A stretch of 64,000 bases of DNA from Allodiplogaster sudhausi (Eukaryota > Nematoda > Chromadorea > Rhabditida > Diplogasteridae). Below, in pieces: positions 1 through 12,782 of this stretch; position 1 is the stretch's first letter, and each line of letters begins with the position of its first letter. Made by a program: the position numbers and the translations under genes. The notes below the pieces were generated by a model. That model was not told the origin of the DNA. It was given only the letters and a program-made list of their open reading frames with translations, and made no database searches. Where the stretch lies: positions 4,093,501 to 4,157,500 of the forward strand of contig CALZFC010000006.1 of NCBI GenBank assembly GCA_945643635.1, given 5' to 3'.

Positions 1-381
1 AATGGACCGTATCCACGAATTACATTTCTGGGCAGTGGAGGCGAAGGAAGTGACGTCATACTGGTCCTTGAAGTCGCCACATATGACACAACGAAAGGTG
101 TGCACCATATCGAAGTGATTGGAATGGGTACAGTGACCTTTTCTAGTTTCAGAAGCCGATGGGGATTTTGGAGGACGGCTTTGCAGCAATAGGAGGTTGA
201 GTATTGGGAGACAACGCTGCAGCCTCTACAGCTGCATCGTAGAGTCTCCGGCGGAGTGTCAGAAGAGAATATCTGCGACGCTCTCTCTGTGTCCTCCAGG
301 CGGCGCCTCATCCGCTGAACTTCCGCTTCTAGTTCTTCGCTGGTTGGGTCAAACAGCGATCGATGTGTTATGCCATCCATT
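1..381 (-). CDS. Partial gene, 5' end only, cut by window edge
   Basis: An ATG at 381 on the minus strand opens a frame with no stop before the window edge. It begins MDGITHRSLFDPTSEELEAE and continues as a charged helix rich in Glu and Arg (about residues 12-35), then turns cysteine-rich. The frame stays open for about 127 codons, which is long for chance. A second frame lower down encodes a CxxC-type stretch (FRCVICGDFKDQ, near 90-60), so an intron or frame change inside this piece is possible. I recognise no family. The helical start followed by Cys pairs could fit a zinc-binding nuclear protein, but that is a guess. Confidence 0.45.
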
Positions 382-2065
382 TTTCTGTGAAGGTTCCATA
401 TAAGCAATAAACGTATATGAATAAAGGTTATTATTCTTGCATTTATGCTTGAAACATACGCACGGATATCTAAATCATAAAATGTTCGTGTAATCACGTA
501 GCCATCCTGCATGCCCTTCCAATGCATCCAACCAAATTCGCACTCGAGATCAAAGATCAAATGTGCAAGAATACGCTGGGTGCACATGCACCCGGGCCAA
601 ATTTTTTACTGTAACAAGTAGAAAGTTAATGAGATTATCTCGGCTTAAAGTTTATCAAATTCAACTCTTGTTTCACTCAACGATCTTTCTGGTCTGAACG
701 GACAGACTGAGTTTAAAACATCTGACATTTTATATTCCGTGTACGGCTCCTTTAAGGAAACTTTTGGCCTTTCGTGCGATTTGTACCTCTAAACTTTGGC
801 CTTCTTTTCTCTCTCTCTCTTTCTCTCTCTCATTCTCTCTCTCTCTTTATCTCTCTATCCCTCTGTCTCTCTCTATGTCTGTCTGTCTGTCTCGCACTCC
901 CTCTCTCTTTGTCTATCTATCTCTCTCTCTCTCTCTCTCTCTAGCTATTCTTATCTGAATGCCCCATTTCGTTCCATGTCCCCATTGGTCCTTATCGGAG
1001 AAACTGGCTGACACCATGCTTTTCTCCCAAAGGAATGCCATGATAAACATCGTTTGCACTTTGTTAGGGGGAAGGAGGAAGACGGAAGATCAGGTGGGAG
1101 AAGGCATAGGAAGAGAGACAGAGAGTGATAGAAAAAGAGAGAGAAAAAGAGAAAGAAAGTAGGCAAATGAGAGAGGCAAGGAGCAAAAGAGCGTAAGAGA
1201 CAAACAGAGAAAGAGGGATATGTGAAAGAGAGAGACAGAGAGAGAGAGAGAGAGTTTAGAGAAGTAAAGGAAGAGGAATATCATGTACTTTTATGAATGT
1301 TTGCATGCCGACTAATAGTTTGCTGGCTGAAGAAATGGCGATTATGAGAAGTGAGTGTTAGAGATCCAGGCAAATTGATGCGAAAAGGTTAAATGAATCA
1401 TATTAGGGTTGTCAGAAGAAGATATTTAACGGATATCAAAGAGAAGAAGTGAAAGTTGGAGGGGCGTTGAAAAGAAATAATGAAGAATAAATAGAGTGGT
1501 GTGTCTCATCCTGGTTTCTCGTAACTCAGTCTCTTTGAGAGAGAGAGAGAGCGACTGATAGTGAGAGAGAGCCATAGAAATAGAGAAGAGAGATTGGGAG
1601 AGGGAGAAAAAAATAGAGAAGAGAGAGAGCGAGTGATGGGGAGAGAGAGAATGATAGAAATATTGAAGAGTGAGCGAGTGATAGGGAGACAGACAAAGAT
1701 AGAAAGAGAGAAGAGAGAGAGAGAGAGAGTGAAAGTGAGAAAGAGAGAGAAAAGGAATTCCACGAAAATGACATCTAGTCATATTAGTCAAGGCGAGAGC
1801 AGTTCCGCGCTGTCCTCATCCTAATGTCGCCAAATGTAGAGATGCGAATTATTATGGCATTCTAGATAAATCTTATGGTTAGGCAAAGTGAGATAAAATG
1901 TGCGTTAATTCTGACGCTCGAGGTCAGCTTGATCGGCAAGTGTCTGAAATAAAAATAGAAGCATTCATCACATTCGTAACGGAACGCGTCAAGTTGACCG
2001 TGAAACATCCGTGACTGCGAGAAACATCATTAATCATATCACTCCCCCCACTCTTTTTTCGCTTT

Positions 2066-2107
<42 letters not shown>

Positions 2108-2948
2108 CCTCTATCTTTCTCTCTCTCGTCCTCTCTTTCTTTTCCTCTCTGTCTTCTCACTCTTTCTTTCTTTCGCTTTCTCTCTCTGGCTGTCTCTCTC
2201 TCTCTCTCTCTCTCTCTCGTTTTTGTCTCCCACTACTCTCTTCTTCTAATTCTCCAACTGAAACCACCATGTGTAAACTCTTAATGATGCCATAAAGAAC
2301 TAAACATAAATCCAGAAAAAAACAAAGAACTTACTTTAACACTTAAATTTGGCGTGTATACTTTTCGTACATGAACCCAATGACTCTGGGGGCTTCCATC
2401 CCATCACCCTTTCCCCCCCCCCCTCTTCCTCTAGGAATGACTAAGCCCGGGTCATTCATTCACACACACTCTCCAACTCTCTTTCTCTCTCCCTCTCTAT
2501 CTCTTTCTCTCTCTCTATCTCTCTCCCTCTCTCTCTCCATCTCTCTCCCTCTCTCTCTCTCTCGCTCTCCCTCGCTCTCTCTGATTCATGATCTATTTTG
2601 GTTTTCTCTGTACTTTCCTCTGTGCTACCCCCTCGGGGGAGTTGGAGAGGAGCGCGTGAATAATTGGAAGAAGTTCGACTTTCAAGAATGACGTAACCTC
2701 CAGACTAGACAGTTAAAGAGGAAGTAAGAGAATGAGTACATACAAATACACTGTAATAAAAGCCCTAGGAAGTCTATGTATGCACCTCCAAATTGCCCTT
2801 CATAACATGCATTAGTAGAATGTATGATATAACACCACATAAAACATATGTACATATGGGAAGACCATGTTTTACTAATGAATCCACTAACATGCATTTG
2901 ATATTGATATGCCCGGAAGTCTATACATATATGAGCCCCCCCCCCTCA

Positions 2949-2982
2949 CGTAACTAAAAGCATTCGAATGCTTTTAGTTACG
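2949..2982. repeat. Perfect 34-bp palindrome
   Basis: Two 17-bp arms with no loop, the left arm being CGTAACTAAAAGCATTC. It follows a short C run in otherwise unique DNA and no gene is nearby. Confidence 0.9.
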
Positions 2983-3498
2983 CGGCGGAATTTTGTTTTA
3001 GTCCCATGACTATCAAGTCCAAGGAACAACCTCCTTCCGTTCGAGGATCCCTGAGAGGCTATTTCATAATTTTTTATATTTTTACTTTTAAAATTTAGTC
3101 CTAAGGCATTTCTATCAGTTTGCCTACAAGAAGCCGTCAGTAAACTGATTGAGATCATTGACAATAATGCCTAATATGTAGTTAGACCTAAACTTGGTGC
3201 GAGCACCTTTCTCCAGGTGGCTGTCCCTGACCTCCGTATCCCGCCTGTTCCTTGTATCCCGTAGCCTGTAGCTTTTGATAGGCCGAAATAGCCATGTCAT
3301 GACACATGCTTGTCCTCCACGGTTCCATGAATTGTACCTTCACCATTTCCTCCCCCCCCCCCCATCTCCTGTGATCAGTGGCGGTCTTCGCTCCTTTTGT
3401 GACGCACTCATACAGGAATGCTTTGAGACACCCACCAGGAACACCCCCTGTTCAGAGACCGCACCTAAAACCCCCGCCTACACCTTTCTCTCTCTCTA

Positions 3499-3546
<48 letters not shown>

Positions 3547-4147
3547 ACTTTGTCTCACTCACTACACTACCCATCCCCACCCAACACATCACGCTCCGCC
3601 TCCCTTCTTCTTATCGCCTAAATTTCTCGCTCTCTCTATCGCTCTGTCTCTCTCTATCCATCTCTCTCTCTATCTCTCTCTCTTTCTCGCTCTCTTTCTC
3701 TCTTCCTGCTCTCTCCCTACATCTTTATCACCTCTGCCCATCCTTCGCCCATCATTTCTTTGCCACACACCACTTCAACCCGATATGCCTATATATTCCA
3801 GGCGTCTTCTTATCTGTCAAACATCTCTTTTGCGGTTTCTACCTTCTACATACAGCAAGGAACGCATGTACTTGGCTGTCCCAGCTCCATTTTCTTGTAT
3901 TCATGATTCGCTTTAAAATCAATTACCACCACTTTTCTCCTTATTAATACAGTAACCATTCCCATTGGGCAATACTGTAAATTGTGAACCTTTCTTAAAC
4001 CATAAGCTAGGCTCTGCAGGCTTTCTAACAGGATTAACTTGCAGCATGACCCAGTAGTAAATATGGCGCTTAAAAGAGCATTAATCTATACCGTAATCGA
4101 TAAAAAAAATTTTCTGACCATTGTAGTCGTGTCTGTCTAAATCACAT

Positions 4148-4189
<42 letters not shown>

Positions 4190-4204
4190 CTTGAATCAGG
4201 GAAA

Positions 4205-4248
4205 AAGGCGCGAATTCAAACGCGAGTTTTTGGCTCTGCCTCCTTTAA
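4205..4248. repeat. Terminal part of a dispersed TTAA element
   Basis: The core GGCGCGAATTCAAACG is followed by GAGTTTTT and then CTCCTTTAA. The same core recurs near 11712, 12020 and 17268, in weaker form near 9304 and 40226, and is usually followed by a TTAA end. It is probably the end of a small inverted-repeat element. Confidence 0.55.
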
Positions 4249-5524
4249 AATTAGAGGACTCTTTCCCAATGTCTCTCTAAATCACCAGCCAGGTAGTCTA
4301 CCACGACAACAACGAACGTTTTCACTTACATACATCTCCCTTTCGAAGACCACCTCTAACAATAAGCCTTATTGCCGTTCGTTCATTTGTTCGGGGGAGT
4401 GAGCAGAGTGGGATGGTTGAAGCTTCCTCGTATGGTGCCCCTCTCATTCCTCCTGTCCACCTTCTCCCCAACTCCAACTCACGGCCCACTTACCACCGGC
4501 TCGCTGCTAGCCTCCCGCCTTATTTTGGCCCATCCCTGAGGAGAGGAGGAGAAGAGAAACAGAGAGAGAGAGAAGGAGAAAGAAAGAGAGAGAGAGAGAG
4601 AGTGAAATGAGTAAATTAGCCAGAGTGAGAGCGACCGACGAACAAAGATGATGGGGGGGGGAGAGTAAAGTTAAAGTTATTGTGCCTGAATGTATTCTTG
4701 TGGCTCACGGTGCATCTTGACTATTAAAAAAATCTTATTTAAGAGCACTCCTGCAAATTAATTCGATCTTGGTAGAGAGAAGAGAGAAAAAAGCAACGCG
4801 AGTGAATAGTACCATCAAGTTCATATCTGTGCAAAAACTTTTTTTCTCTCCGAAAAGGTCATGTTTACAATAAGGGGACTTCCTAACGAATCTTTCCTTC
4901 TTTTTTTTTAAAATCCCTTCCGTATTTTTTTTGCTGGAGATTTTGCATACATCCGTGCTCATAGTTTGAGAGATGTTAAGAAATGATGTCTGCGGGCAGT
5001 TTGACTAAAAATTTTCTTAACATAAACATGACCATCACCTCTCACGGCAATTCCTTAGTATATGTCCATACATACTTATTACATTTCAATTCATACTTAT
5101 ACAAATATGAACAAATCCTGGATCCTTTGATTAGAGAGATCCGCTTCTATGACGCAAATGTCTCTCACGTGTTTTGCTTGAATGTCTCCAGTCCACAATA
5201 TGAATAGTCAGAGTGATTGAGAGCGCCATTTCTTTCTGGCTTAATCCTCCTTGCGCGCATGCTCGTTAGTTCTCTTTTTTCGTCTTCTTGTGCTATTGTG
5301 TCTCCTTCTCCTCATTTTGAAACGGGGCTACTTTGTTTTCGATAAATGATTTCGTAGTTTTTTTTCTATTTTGCAAAAAAAAAGATGAAAACAAATTGCT
5401 GATTAGAAAATGATGCCACTTCTTAAAGAGATCTTAATCATTGCTCACTTCATTCTCCTGTGTACCTTTTCTCTGTTTCTCTAGTCGCCCATGTTCCCTT
5501 TCTTTCTCTCTTTCTCTCTCTCAC

Positions 5525-5545
<21 letters not shown>

Positions 5546-5556
<11 letters not shown>

Positions 5557-5560
5557 CAGG
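5546..5560 (+). promoter_or_regulatory. Candidate splice or trans-splice acceptor
   Basis: A CT microsatellite ends in TCTCCAG about 20 bases before the neuropeptide ATG at 5582. In a nematode this is a good place for spliced-leader addition, but no spliced leader can be seen in genomic sequence and an upstream 5' UTR exon is equally possible. Confidence 0.4.
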
Positions 5561-5581
5561 TACTCATTCATAACTCGGGAG

Positions 5582-6368
5582 ATGCGCTCTGCTTGGCCGC
5601 TCCTTCTGCTCCTGCTTCTCATCGTCGTAGCCTCGGCCGACGCCTTCAGACTCTTGTCTTCTGAAGAGGTTTGCCTCTTTTTTATAGCATACACTTTTAA
5701 TTGGTTCAAAAACATAATTATTAATTTAATTTGTCTTATAATTATAAATATCAAATACACTTTTAATAGTTAAAATATAGTTATTATTTTTGTTTTTTTT
5801 ATTATTATAAATTTTTACATGTATTTAGTTACGTACATATGTCTGTATGTATTCAACTTGAAAGTTTATGTGTTAACAGAGATTACACTTAAAAATGTGT
5901 AAATTTCTTTAATTTGAATTATAATTTAAAAATGAAAAATTTGCAATCTAAAATAAATAAATAAAATTAAAAAAATTAATAATAATAATTCAGCTTCTCG
6001 ACCGTCCTCACTACGTGCGTGATCGTGCAGTTCTGCGACGTATGCAGCAGCAGCACTTTCCAAAGTGAGTGTGACATAAAAAGGATTTTTATTTTTATAA
6101 ATAAATATTTTTAGGAAATTGTATCAGAACGTTACAACGAACTATTATTATTAAAAGCGACTAATTGTAATTAATTAATTTAAAAAAAATTTTATTGATT
6201 AATTAACTAATTAATTTCTCTTCTGATCAATTAGTTTCAAGGCCGAGCGAGGAGAAACGCAGCGGACTCACACCCGACGATCTCATGATGCGATTCGGAC
6301 GAAGCGCCGAGAGGAGCTTCTTCGATGGTGACGCCGTCGCGCTACGCTTTGGCAGGCGGCGACGATGA
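5582..6368 (+). CDS. FMRFamide-like neuropeptide precursor, flp-26-like
   Basis: Three exons (5582-5668, 5994-6064, 6242-6368) join in phase to a 94-residue prepropeptide. Residues 1-22 or so are a clear signal peptide (Leu-rich core ending ASADA). The C-terminal third carries two amidation cassettes. The first, after a KR cleavage site, is SGLTPDDLMMRFG followed by a single R. The second ends DAVALRFG followed by RRRR and the stop. Gly before basic residues predicts amidated MRFa and LRFa peptides, secreted from neurons to act on G-protein-coupled receptors. The DDLxLRF-type ending recalls flp-26 peptides of Caenorhabditis, which is a judgement from memory; another flp subfamily is possible. 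All splice sites are canonical. A CT array ends just upstream of the first exon and another follows the stop. Confidence 0.85.
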
Positions 6369-8883
6369 GAGAGAGAGAGAGAGATATTTCTCTGCTTCTC
6401 TGGCACTCTCTCGCCCTCTATTTCTCTCGCTCTCTCGCGCTCTCACTCTCTAACCACTCCCTCTCCTACACATTAGCCACCAGAGCGATCTCCCTGACAT
6501 AGAAACAGGCCCCGCTAGCGATATCCGCCGCTTTGGCGGAGCTTTCTCTCCCTTTCTCCCTCTCCTCTCCCTCTCCATCTTTATACCACAGTCTCACCAC
6601 TATCTCTCTCTCTCTCTCTTTCTATCTCTCCCTCTCTATCTCTCCCTCTCTATCTCGCCCTCTCTATCTCGCCCTCTCTCTCTCGCGTCGCATCAATAAA
6701 GAACGAACATACCATGTAGCAATACTAAGTAAGCATCTCTTAACCGCCCAGTTGATCTCACAAGTCCATTCTTGTCAAAAGGTCTACTAACAATAATAAG
6801 TATATTTGTGTTCCGCCCGTACATAAATGCATATATATTTGTTGGTTGGCCAGAAGGGATTACTCTCTAGTGATATAGCACTGTTATTTGTCCTAGTTAA
6901 TGTTATTATTCTTTTCTCCACCAGAATGTCTGTAAGTAGACTTGTGTAAGATTTTTTGTTTGATTTTAATTGTTCACCATTCTCGATTGTTCCGCAGAGC
7001 AGAACAATTTTTGCCATCGCCGCACCCCTGGATGAAACGCTACAACTGTTGTCATTGGGCATTGTTGGAAAGAAAACGTTGATTTTGAAATACAGTGGGA
7101 AAAGGTAGAGACAACAACACGTTTTTCGCGTGTTAAGCCTGATACACCGAAATGTGCGGTTTAAATAAATTTAAAAAAATTAATTTTAAAACTAAATATA
7201 TCAAACTTCAAAAGGCAATAAATGTCAGGAAGTAAGTGGAATGCCTGATAAGATGAAAGTTATGATCTTGAAAAAAAAGTAAAAAAAAAACTTTAAAGTA
7301 TATTTATTAAATACTTGTCTTAACAAAGATACCATTTCCACTCCGAAGGTGGTCCTTGCTATATAATTCATACGCCTTTTCCGGCTGAATAAGCCTTGCA
7401 GATGATATAAATAAAAATGAAAAGAATAAAGAAAACGAAATCTATCGACCGGTCCAGAGCGAAAGAGCGGAGGAAAGTGAGGGAAAGAATGAAGGAAAGA
7501 AAGAAAAGATTTAAAAAAACATGAAAGCGAACGGCAGAAAAGGGCTTGCGGTTGGGGCAAAGTCAAGGCCTTTGTAGCCGATCTCCTTTCTGGCTCTCTC
7601 TCTCTCTCTTTCTCTTTCTCTCTCTCTCTCTCTCTCTCTTCCTTTCTCTGCCTCGCATTCTCACAATCGTCATTCTGTTTCTCTCTCGATCTTTCGCAGT
7701 CTGTTAATCTCGTTATTGCATGTCGCAATCTCTATCCTTCTCCTCGCTAAACTCCGTACTCTGTACTCTCTGCATCTCTTTTTATTTCCCTCTCTCACAT
7801 TACATCTCTCTCTGTCTCTCTCTGTCTCTCTCTCTGTCTCTCTCTTCTCCCCCGCTCTGCCACGCAGCCTGTCCTGGGGCATATTGGGCGCGTAATGATT
7901 GAGCAAAGAGGTGCGCGCATAGCCGCAAGGTGATCATGCGGAACATTATTCCTGTCTCGCTCTCTCTCTCTCCCTCTCTCTCTCTATCGCCCTTCTCTCT
8001 CGCTCTCTCGCTCTCTCTCTCGCTCCCTCTCCTTCTCACTGCTCCCCCTCTCTCGCTCTCTCTCTCACCTTCTCTCCCTATCTCAATATCTCTCCATGTC
8101 TCTATCTGTTCCATTCTACTTCTCTGCTACTCTCCTTATTGTCCTCTTTCCATGACTCTCTCTCTCTCTCTCACGCACCCCCTTACTCTCTCCTTCTTCT
8201 CTCTCCCCTCTCTCTCTCTCCATACTCCTCTGCCTTTCATTCACAATCACTTTCTCTTCCTTCCATCCAGTACGTTAAGGTGCGCCACGTACGCTCTTCA
8301 CTCTGAATGTAACAGCGTAATAATTTGGTTCAATTTTGAATTTAACCACTATTTTTTTCAGAATTCAGCCAATGCTGTATTCAGAGACTCGCTCTCTCAC
8401 AGTAGATCACTTTTGTGCTGCATACTGCTTAAGATTGTGGCTGTGTGAAAGCTGTTCGATACACTGATTAGCTGTTTCCGCGCCATGATCCTATTATTGG
8501 TCATCTCGTTGACAGCATCCTCACTCGTGCTCTCTGTTTCTCTCTCTCTCTCGTTCTCGTTCTCTCACACCCTGCTCACTCTCTCTCTCTCTGCCTCTCG
8601 CTCTCTCACTCCCTGATCTTTGTCTGCCACTTTCTCTCTTTCAATCTCTATCTCGAATCTGCCTAATTATACTTTCTGATTTTTAGAGGTACATATGAAC
8701 CCTACTATTATGTTTAATTATTCTATCGCTTAATGTTCATTTGATGCGCTAAAGATGTTTGATCTCTCGGCAATTTTTTCTTCTTACTGACATAAGAATG
8801 GAGGGGAAAGGCATTTCGAAGCCCTTTAAGCCAACTGATTATATGTATGTTATTTATCAATGATTTTATTTACTAACTATGGC

Positions 8884-8955
<72 letters not shown>

Positions 8956-9383
8956 TTTACTAATATGTGGCTTTATTCATCTTTTTTATTTATTTACCTT
9001 TTCTATTATATCTCTCCGTTCTACCATGTTCTTCAGTCAGCCACAAATAGAATCTGGATAATTTGGTCCCCATCTAGAATGGCGGTTTTACCTGTGAATG
9101 CAATGTATATAAAGGCTCTGGTTTTTGATTACGTTGTTGAGTCCGAGGAACTTCTTGTAAAACAAAAAAAGATGGATAAATGTGTTTCATTTGCTATACG
9201 TGGTGTTTGTTCATAGAGAAAATGCAAAACAACTTTGTTCTTTTCTCGATTTTTTAAATAAATTTTATTTTATATCCTTTTGCCTCGTATTTGAATCATG
9301 CAAAAGGCGCCAGATCAAACATGAGTTTTATTGCCTTTAATGAAATCTATAGTAAATAAATTGCCAAATGTCAGAGAGAGATT
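6369..9383. repeat. Gene-free interval with CT arrays and an AT array
   Basis: No gene could be supported. CT-rich tracts lie near 6590-6690, 7600-7645, 7800-7850, 7955-8230 and 8535-8615, and an AT dinucleotide array at about 8887-8952. The remainder is AT-rich unique sequence without a convincing exon. A weak copy of the dispersed TTAA element end lies near 9304-9340, upstream of the next gene. Confidence 0.75.
8887..8952. repeat. AT dinucleotide microsatellite
   Basis: About 33 uninterrupted AT units. Open frames across it encode only alternating Ile-Tyr and are not genes. Confidence 0.95.
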
Positions 9384-9850
9384 ATGACGTCATGTCTAAT
9401 GATGTCTCTGCTTCTCTCGCTTCTCTCGCTACTCTCGGTCTCTCACGCACAGTTCTTACACCTTGACCTCCACCGGCACCAGGGATGCAGCTACAGGAAG
9501 TGTAAGACTGTCTCTCCTATTGTCTTCCTCCCTCTTTCTCTTTATCTCTCTCTCTCTCTTTCTCTCTCTTTCTCTTTCTCTCTATTTCTTTTTACTTTCT
9601 CTCTTTTGCTCACAATCACTATCTCAAACAAAAAGTCTATGAACTACGTCATATCTCTGAAATAGTAATCACTCTACTTCATGAAGCAAAGAGAGGGAGA
9701 GAGACAGAAAGAAAGTGAGCCTTATGTATTTCGTACATACATATGTATACCTTTTAACCTCATTCCTCTCTTTCTCCCTCTGGATCTCTAATTCACACCC
9801 TCACTTTCATCTCTCTCTTTATCTCTCTCTCTCTGCTCACTCTCTCTCTA

Positions 9851-9904
<54 letters not shown>

Positions 9905-10066
9905 ACTCACTCACAGCTTCCTCTTCCTGGCATCGCAAGATCGAGTTCGAGAATGGTGGCGGCAGCAGTGGCAGTGCTCGTCTTCGTCCATCTGCTGATG
10001 CTCAGCCGGGATGTTACTCCATTCAGGTCTCTCTCTTTCTTTCTCTTTCTTTTTCTCTCCACTCTC

Positions 10067-10111
<45 letters not shown>

Positions 10112-12782
10112 TTCTCACTCTCGCTCTCTCTTTGTCTCTCTCTTTTGTCTCTCTCTCTCTTTCATTCTCAGTCTCTCTCTTTCTCTCTCGTTTTTCTTTC
10201 TCACTCTTCTTCTCTCCCCTCTCTCTATCTCTTTTTCTCTATCTCTATCTATCTCTAGTTCTCTCTTTTTCCTCAGGGCCGAGTGACCGTTCACGAAGAC
10301 CTCGACGGCGAACTCTTGATCTTCCTTGCTGTCTCAACGACAGGAGACGCCTCTCGCCCGCCAGATGTCTGCCGAGATGCGCATCCTGAGACTGGCTGCG
10401 GAGGAGTCGGCTCATGGTTAGGAGAGACAGAGTGAGAGAGAGAGAAGAAAAGAGAGAAAGAGAGAGAGAGAAGAAAAGAGAGAAACAGAGACAGAGAGAG
10501 AGAGCGAGAAGGAAAGAAAGAAGAATAAAGAAAGAGAAGGAGAAGGAGAGATATAGATAGAGAGAGAGAGATAGAGGGTAAGAGGAAGCTACGCAGGAAT
10601 AAACATTGAATTAAGACTAAATCTTTCCGGGCATGCAAATTAAAATGTAATTGTTTTTACTAACTTGCTAAACCAAAAAGTTCTAAAAACCGTTAGCTGC
10701 ATAAAATACTATATGATATTGTTTCAGTTCGTTGAAAAACCACCGGCATTGTCAGCTTGAAGTCAAACCCCTTTTTGAGCGCTTAGCGAGTGCTTTGAGA
10801 GAGAAGAAAAAAAGAATATTTACGGTGCATATTTCAAGATATGTAGTTGTCGGTGGACGTCTAATGTTGGCTAAATTGTACAAGACTTTCCATTCATGCC
10901 ATTTATCATGCCTTTTTATGGAGAAGACATATAAAAACTTTGGCCATTATTTGAGAGATACTACTGTATAAATGGTGATGAAGTAACATATAATATGTGA
11001 GAGATAATACTGTAACCAATACGTCAGAAATACTCCATCAAATATATGTACTGTAGCCAATTTCTGTAGCCTTTACTGCCGTCCCTGCGAGAATGTCGAC
11101 GCGTTGCAGCGTGTGCTCGGCGCGCAGCTTCTCGTCAATGGACGCGTCGCGGGCTGCGAACCGCTCAAGGTTGGCGAGAAGTTTGAATTTGCTTGGCGGG
11201 ATATTTGAATTTGGTTGTCAGGAAGTTTGCATTTTGAAACATTATCCTTCTTTAATCCTTCATAATAACACATTACTGGAATAACTCAGTCGCGTAGGGA
11301 GTGTGAAAATCGTCTCCTCCTCTTCAGAAGGGTGTTTACGATGACGTCGAACTTCGCTTCTGCGTCCCAGAACTGGCGAGGCTGCTCGCGTGGCAGGTGT
11401 GTGCTCAAAAAATTTAATATAATAATGCAATTTTAATTATTTACCACTTTCTCGATAGAAGAGCATTATTAATCGATGAAGTTTGCATAATTAATTATCT
11501 TAATAAAATTAACAAAGAGTTATTTTTTCACGTTAATATTTATCAACTTCCTGCCTGCTTGTAAATATAATCGAACAGCTGGCGTAATTTCTGAAATATC
11601 AAATTTTCAGTTAGCAAAACCACCTGCATAGCAAGAAAAAATTGCGTGATTAGGAAACAGCTTACTTAGATCAGTGTGTTTGACAAAATATTCCGTCTAT
11701 TCTTCAAAAAAAAAGCGCGCGAATTCAAATCGTAATTTTTGAAGGGCGTCTCGGAGCGCGCCCTCGACCACATTATCGAGGCGGCGACCGTCGATGGCAA
11801 TGGCCTCCCACGCATCTCACTCTTCGTCACTGTCTACATCTTTGACAAGGTTGCATCTCTCTCTCTTTCTCTCTCGCTCTCTCTCTCTTCTTGTCTCACT
11901 CTCTCATTCTCTTTTTCTCCCTCTTCCTTTCTCTCTTTCTCTCTCTCTCTCTCTTCTCTTCCTGGATAGCACAGCAATTTATTGACATTTCACTACATTA
12001 AACTGTTCCATAAACTCTAAAAGGCGCGAATTCAAACGTGAGTTTTTTCTTTGAACTTCCTAGGACGTCCGTCCCCTCCTCGTCTCGCAGCGCCGTCTGG
12101 AGAGCCGAATCCGCGAGCAGCGACATCAAGAATCGGACGAGCCGCTCGACGCTGTCACCTACTGGAGTCTCCCCTTCAATCAAGTGCTCAAGAAACAACA
12201 GGTTAGCGATTGATTAAAACAACTATTCTTCGGTTATATTTCGTTGTTAAAGACGTATGAAAGAACAACTTAAAAAAATATTTGATTTCAATTTTTATTC
12301 TATTCAGACATGCGAAGAATCACATAAGTTCATGTGAGTGGAATCATGGGGGTACTTATTATGACTTATGATTATGATTTAACTTTTATCGTTTACGAAA
12401 TTAAATAGATCAGAGCGCAAGGTTCCAGAGATGCGTATTGCTATAAATATGCTATAAATAAAAATTATTGCTATTCTTGAATTATCCATCGAAAAAGCGC
12501 ACATAACGAAGTCGATCGAAATGCGAAATAATAATATGCCATTCTGCCATGCGCAAAAGCACCGTGAAACATTAGTGAGGATTCTTTTCGTTTTTTTAGT
12601 GGTGTAAAATGCCTGAAAATCAAGGACCTACGAATAGTTCTGATTCACTTTTAGCATCGCTTTTTATTTTCCTTACTTGAAAAGAGGCGAATCTTTGGAC
12701 GCATACCATTCCTTTGCAGGTGTTCGTCGGCTGCCACAAACTCTTCGGTACCGTTACAATCTCGGACGTGCAGAAGTCGTAG
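9384..12782 (+). CDS. Secreted protein of unknown function, 8 exons
   Basis: Eight exons join in phase without interruption: 9384-9501, 9917-10026, 10277-10416, 11070-11169, 11328-11396, 11745-11849, 12064-12201 and 12720-12782, giving 280 residues. A signal peptide (about 1-22, Leu/Ser-rich, ending SHA) marks it as secreted or lumenal. A Gly/Ser linker precedes the conserved-looking core: GCYSIQGRVTV near 75, then CGGVGSCLYCRPC near 120-132, whose first Cys pair is completed across the exon 3-4 junction, then GVYDDVELRFCV and a helix/strand segment ending LPRISLFVTVYIFDK. A last Cys lies near the C terminus. The layout recalls uncharacterised secreted nematode proteins, but I cannot name a family or function. 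Most introns are polypyrimidine microsatellite. A diverged copy of exon 6 lies in a palindrome at 25073-26726. Confidence 0.85.
10027..10276 (+). repeat. Intron made almost wholly of CT microsatellite
   Basis: Intron 2 of the secreted-protein gene is nearly all pyrimidine from donor to acceptor (CCTCAG). Intron 1 (9502-9916) and intron 6 (11850-12063) also carry long CT arrays, while intron 3 (10417-11069) carries a GA array at 10430-10590. Confidence 0.9.
11712..11744 (+). repeat. Dispersed repeat core abutting an acceptor
   Basis: GCGCGCGAATTCAAATCG is followed by a short T run and the acceptor GAAG of exon 6. The same core sits 16 bases before exon 7 at 12020-12048 and before exon 8 of the dehydrogenase gene at 17268-17299. 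Confidence 0.55.

Larger units (their letters stand above)
382..5560. repeat. Gene-free microsatellite-rich interval
   Basis: No credible exon was found here. The stretch holds CT arrays near 800-950, 2065-2220, 2480-2585, 3485-3545, 3630-3715, 4149-4187 and 5500-5557, and GA arrays near 1100-1255, 1537-1750 and 4560-4605. Long open frames here encode only Ser/Leu or Glu/Arg runs and are products of the repeats. A perfect palindrome lies at 2949-2982 and a copy of a dispersed repeat end at 4205-4248. The last CT array runs into a CAG just upstream of the neuropeptide gene. Confidence 0.8.

Noticed and set aside
764..3947. Many long frames of Ser/Leu or Glu/Arg repeats
   Set aside because: They are translations of CT/GA microsatellites, open in several frames at once, with no flanking coding signal.
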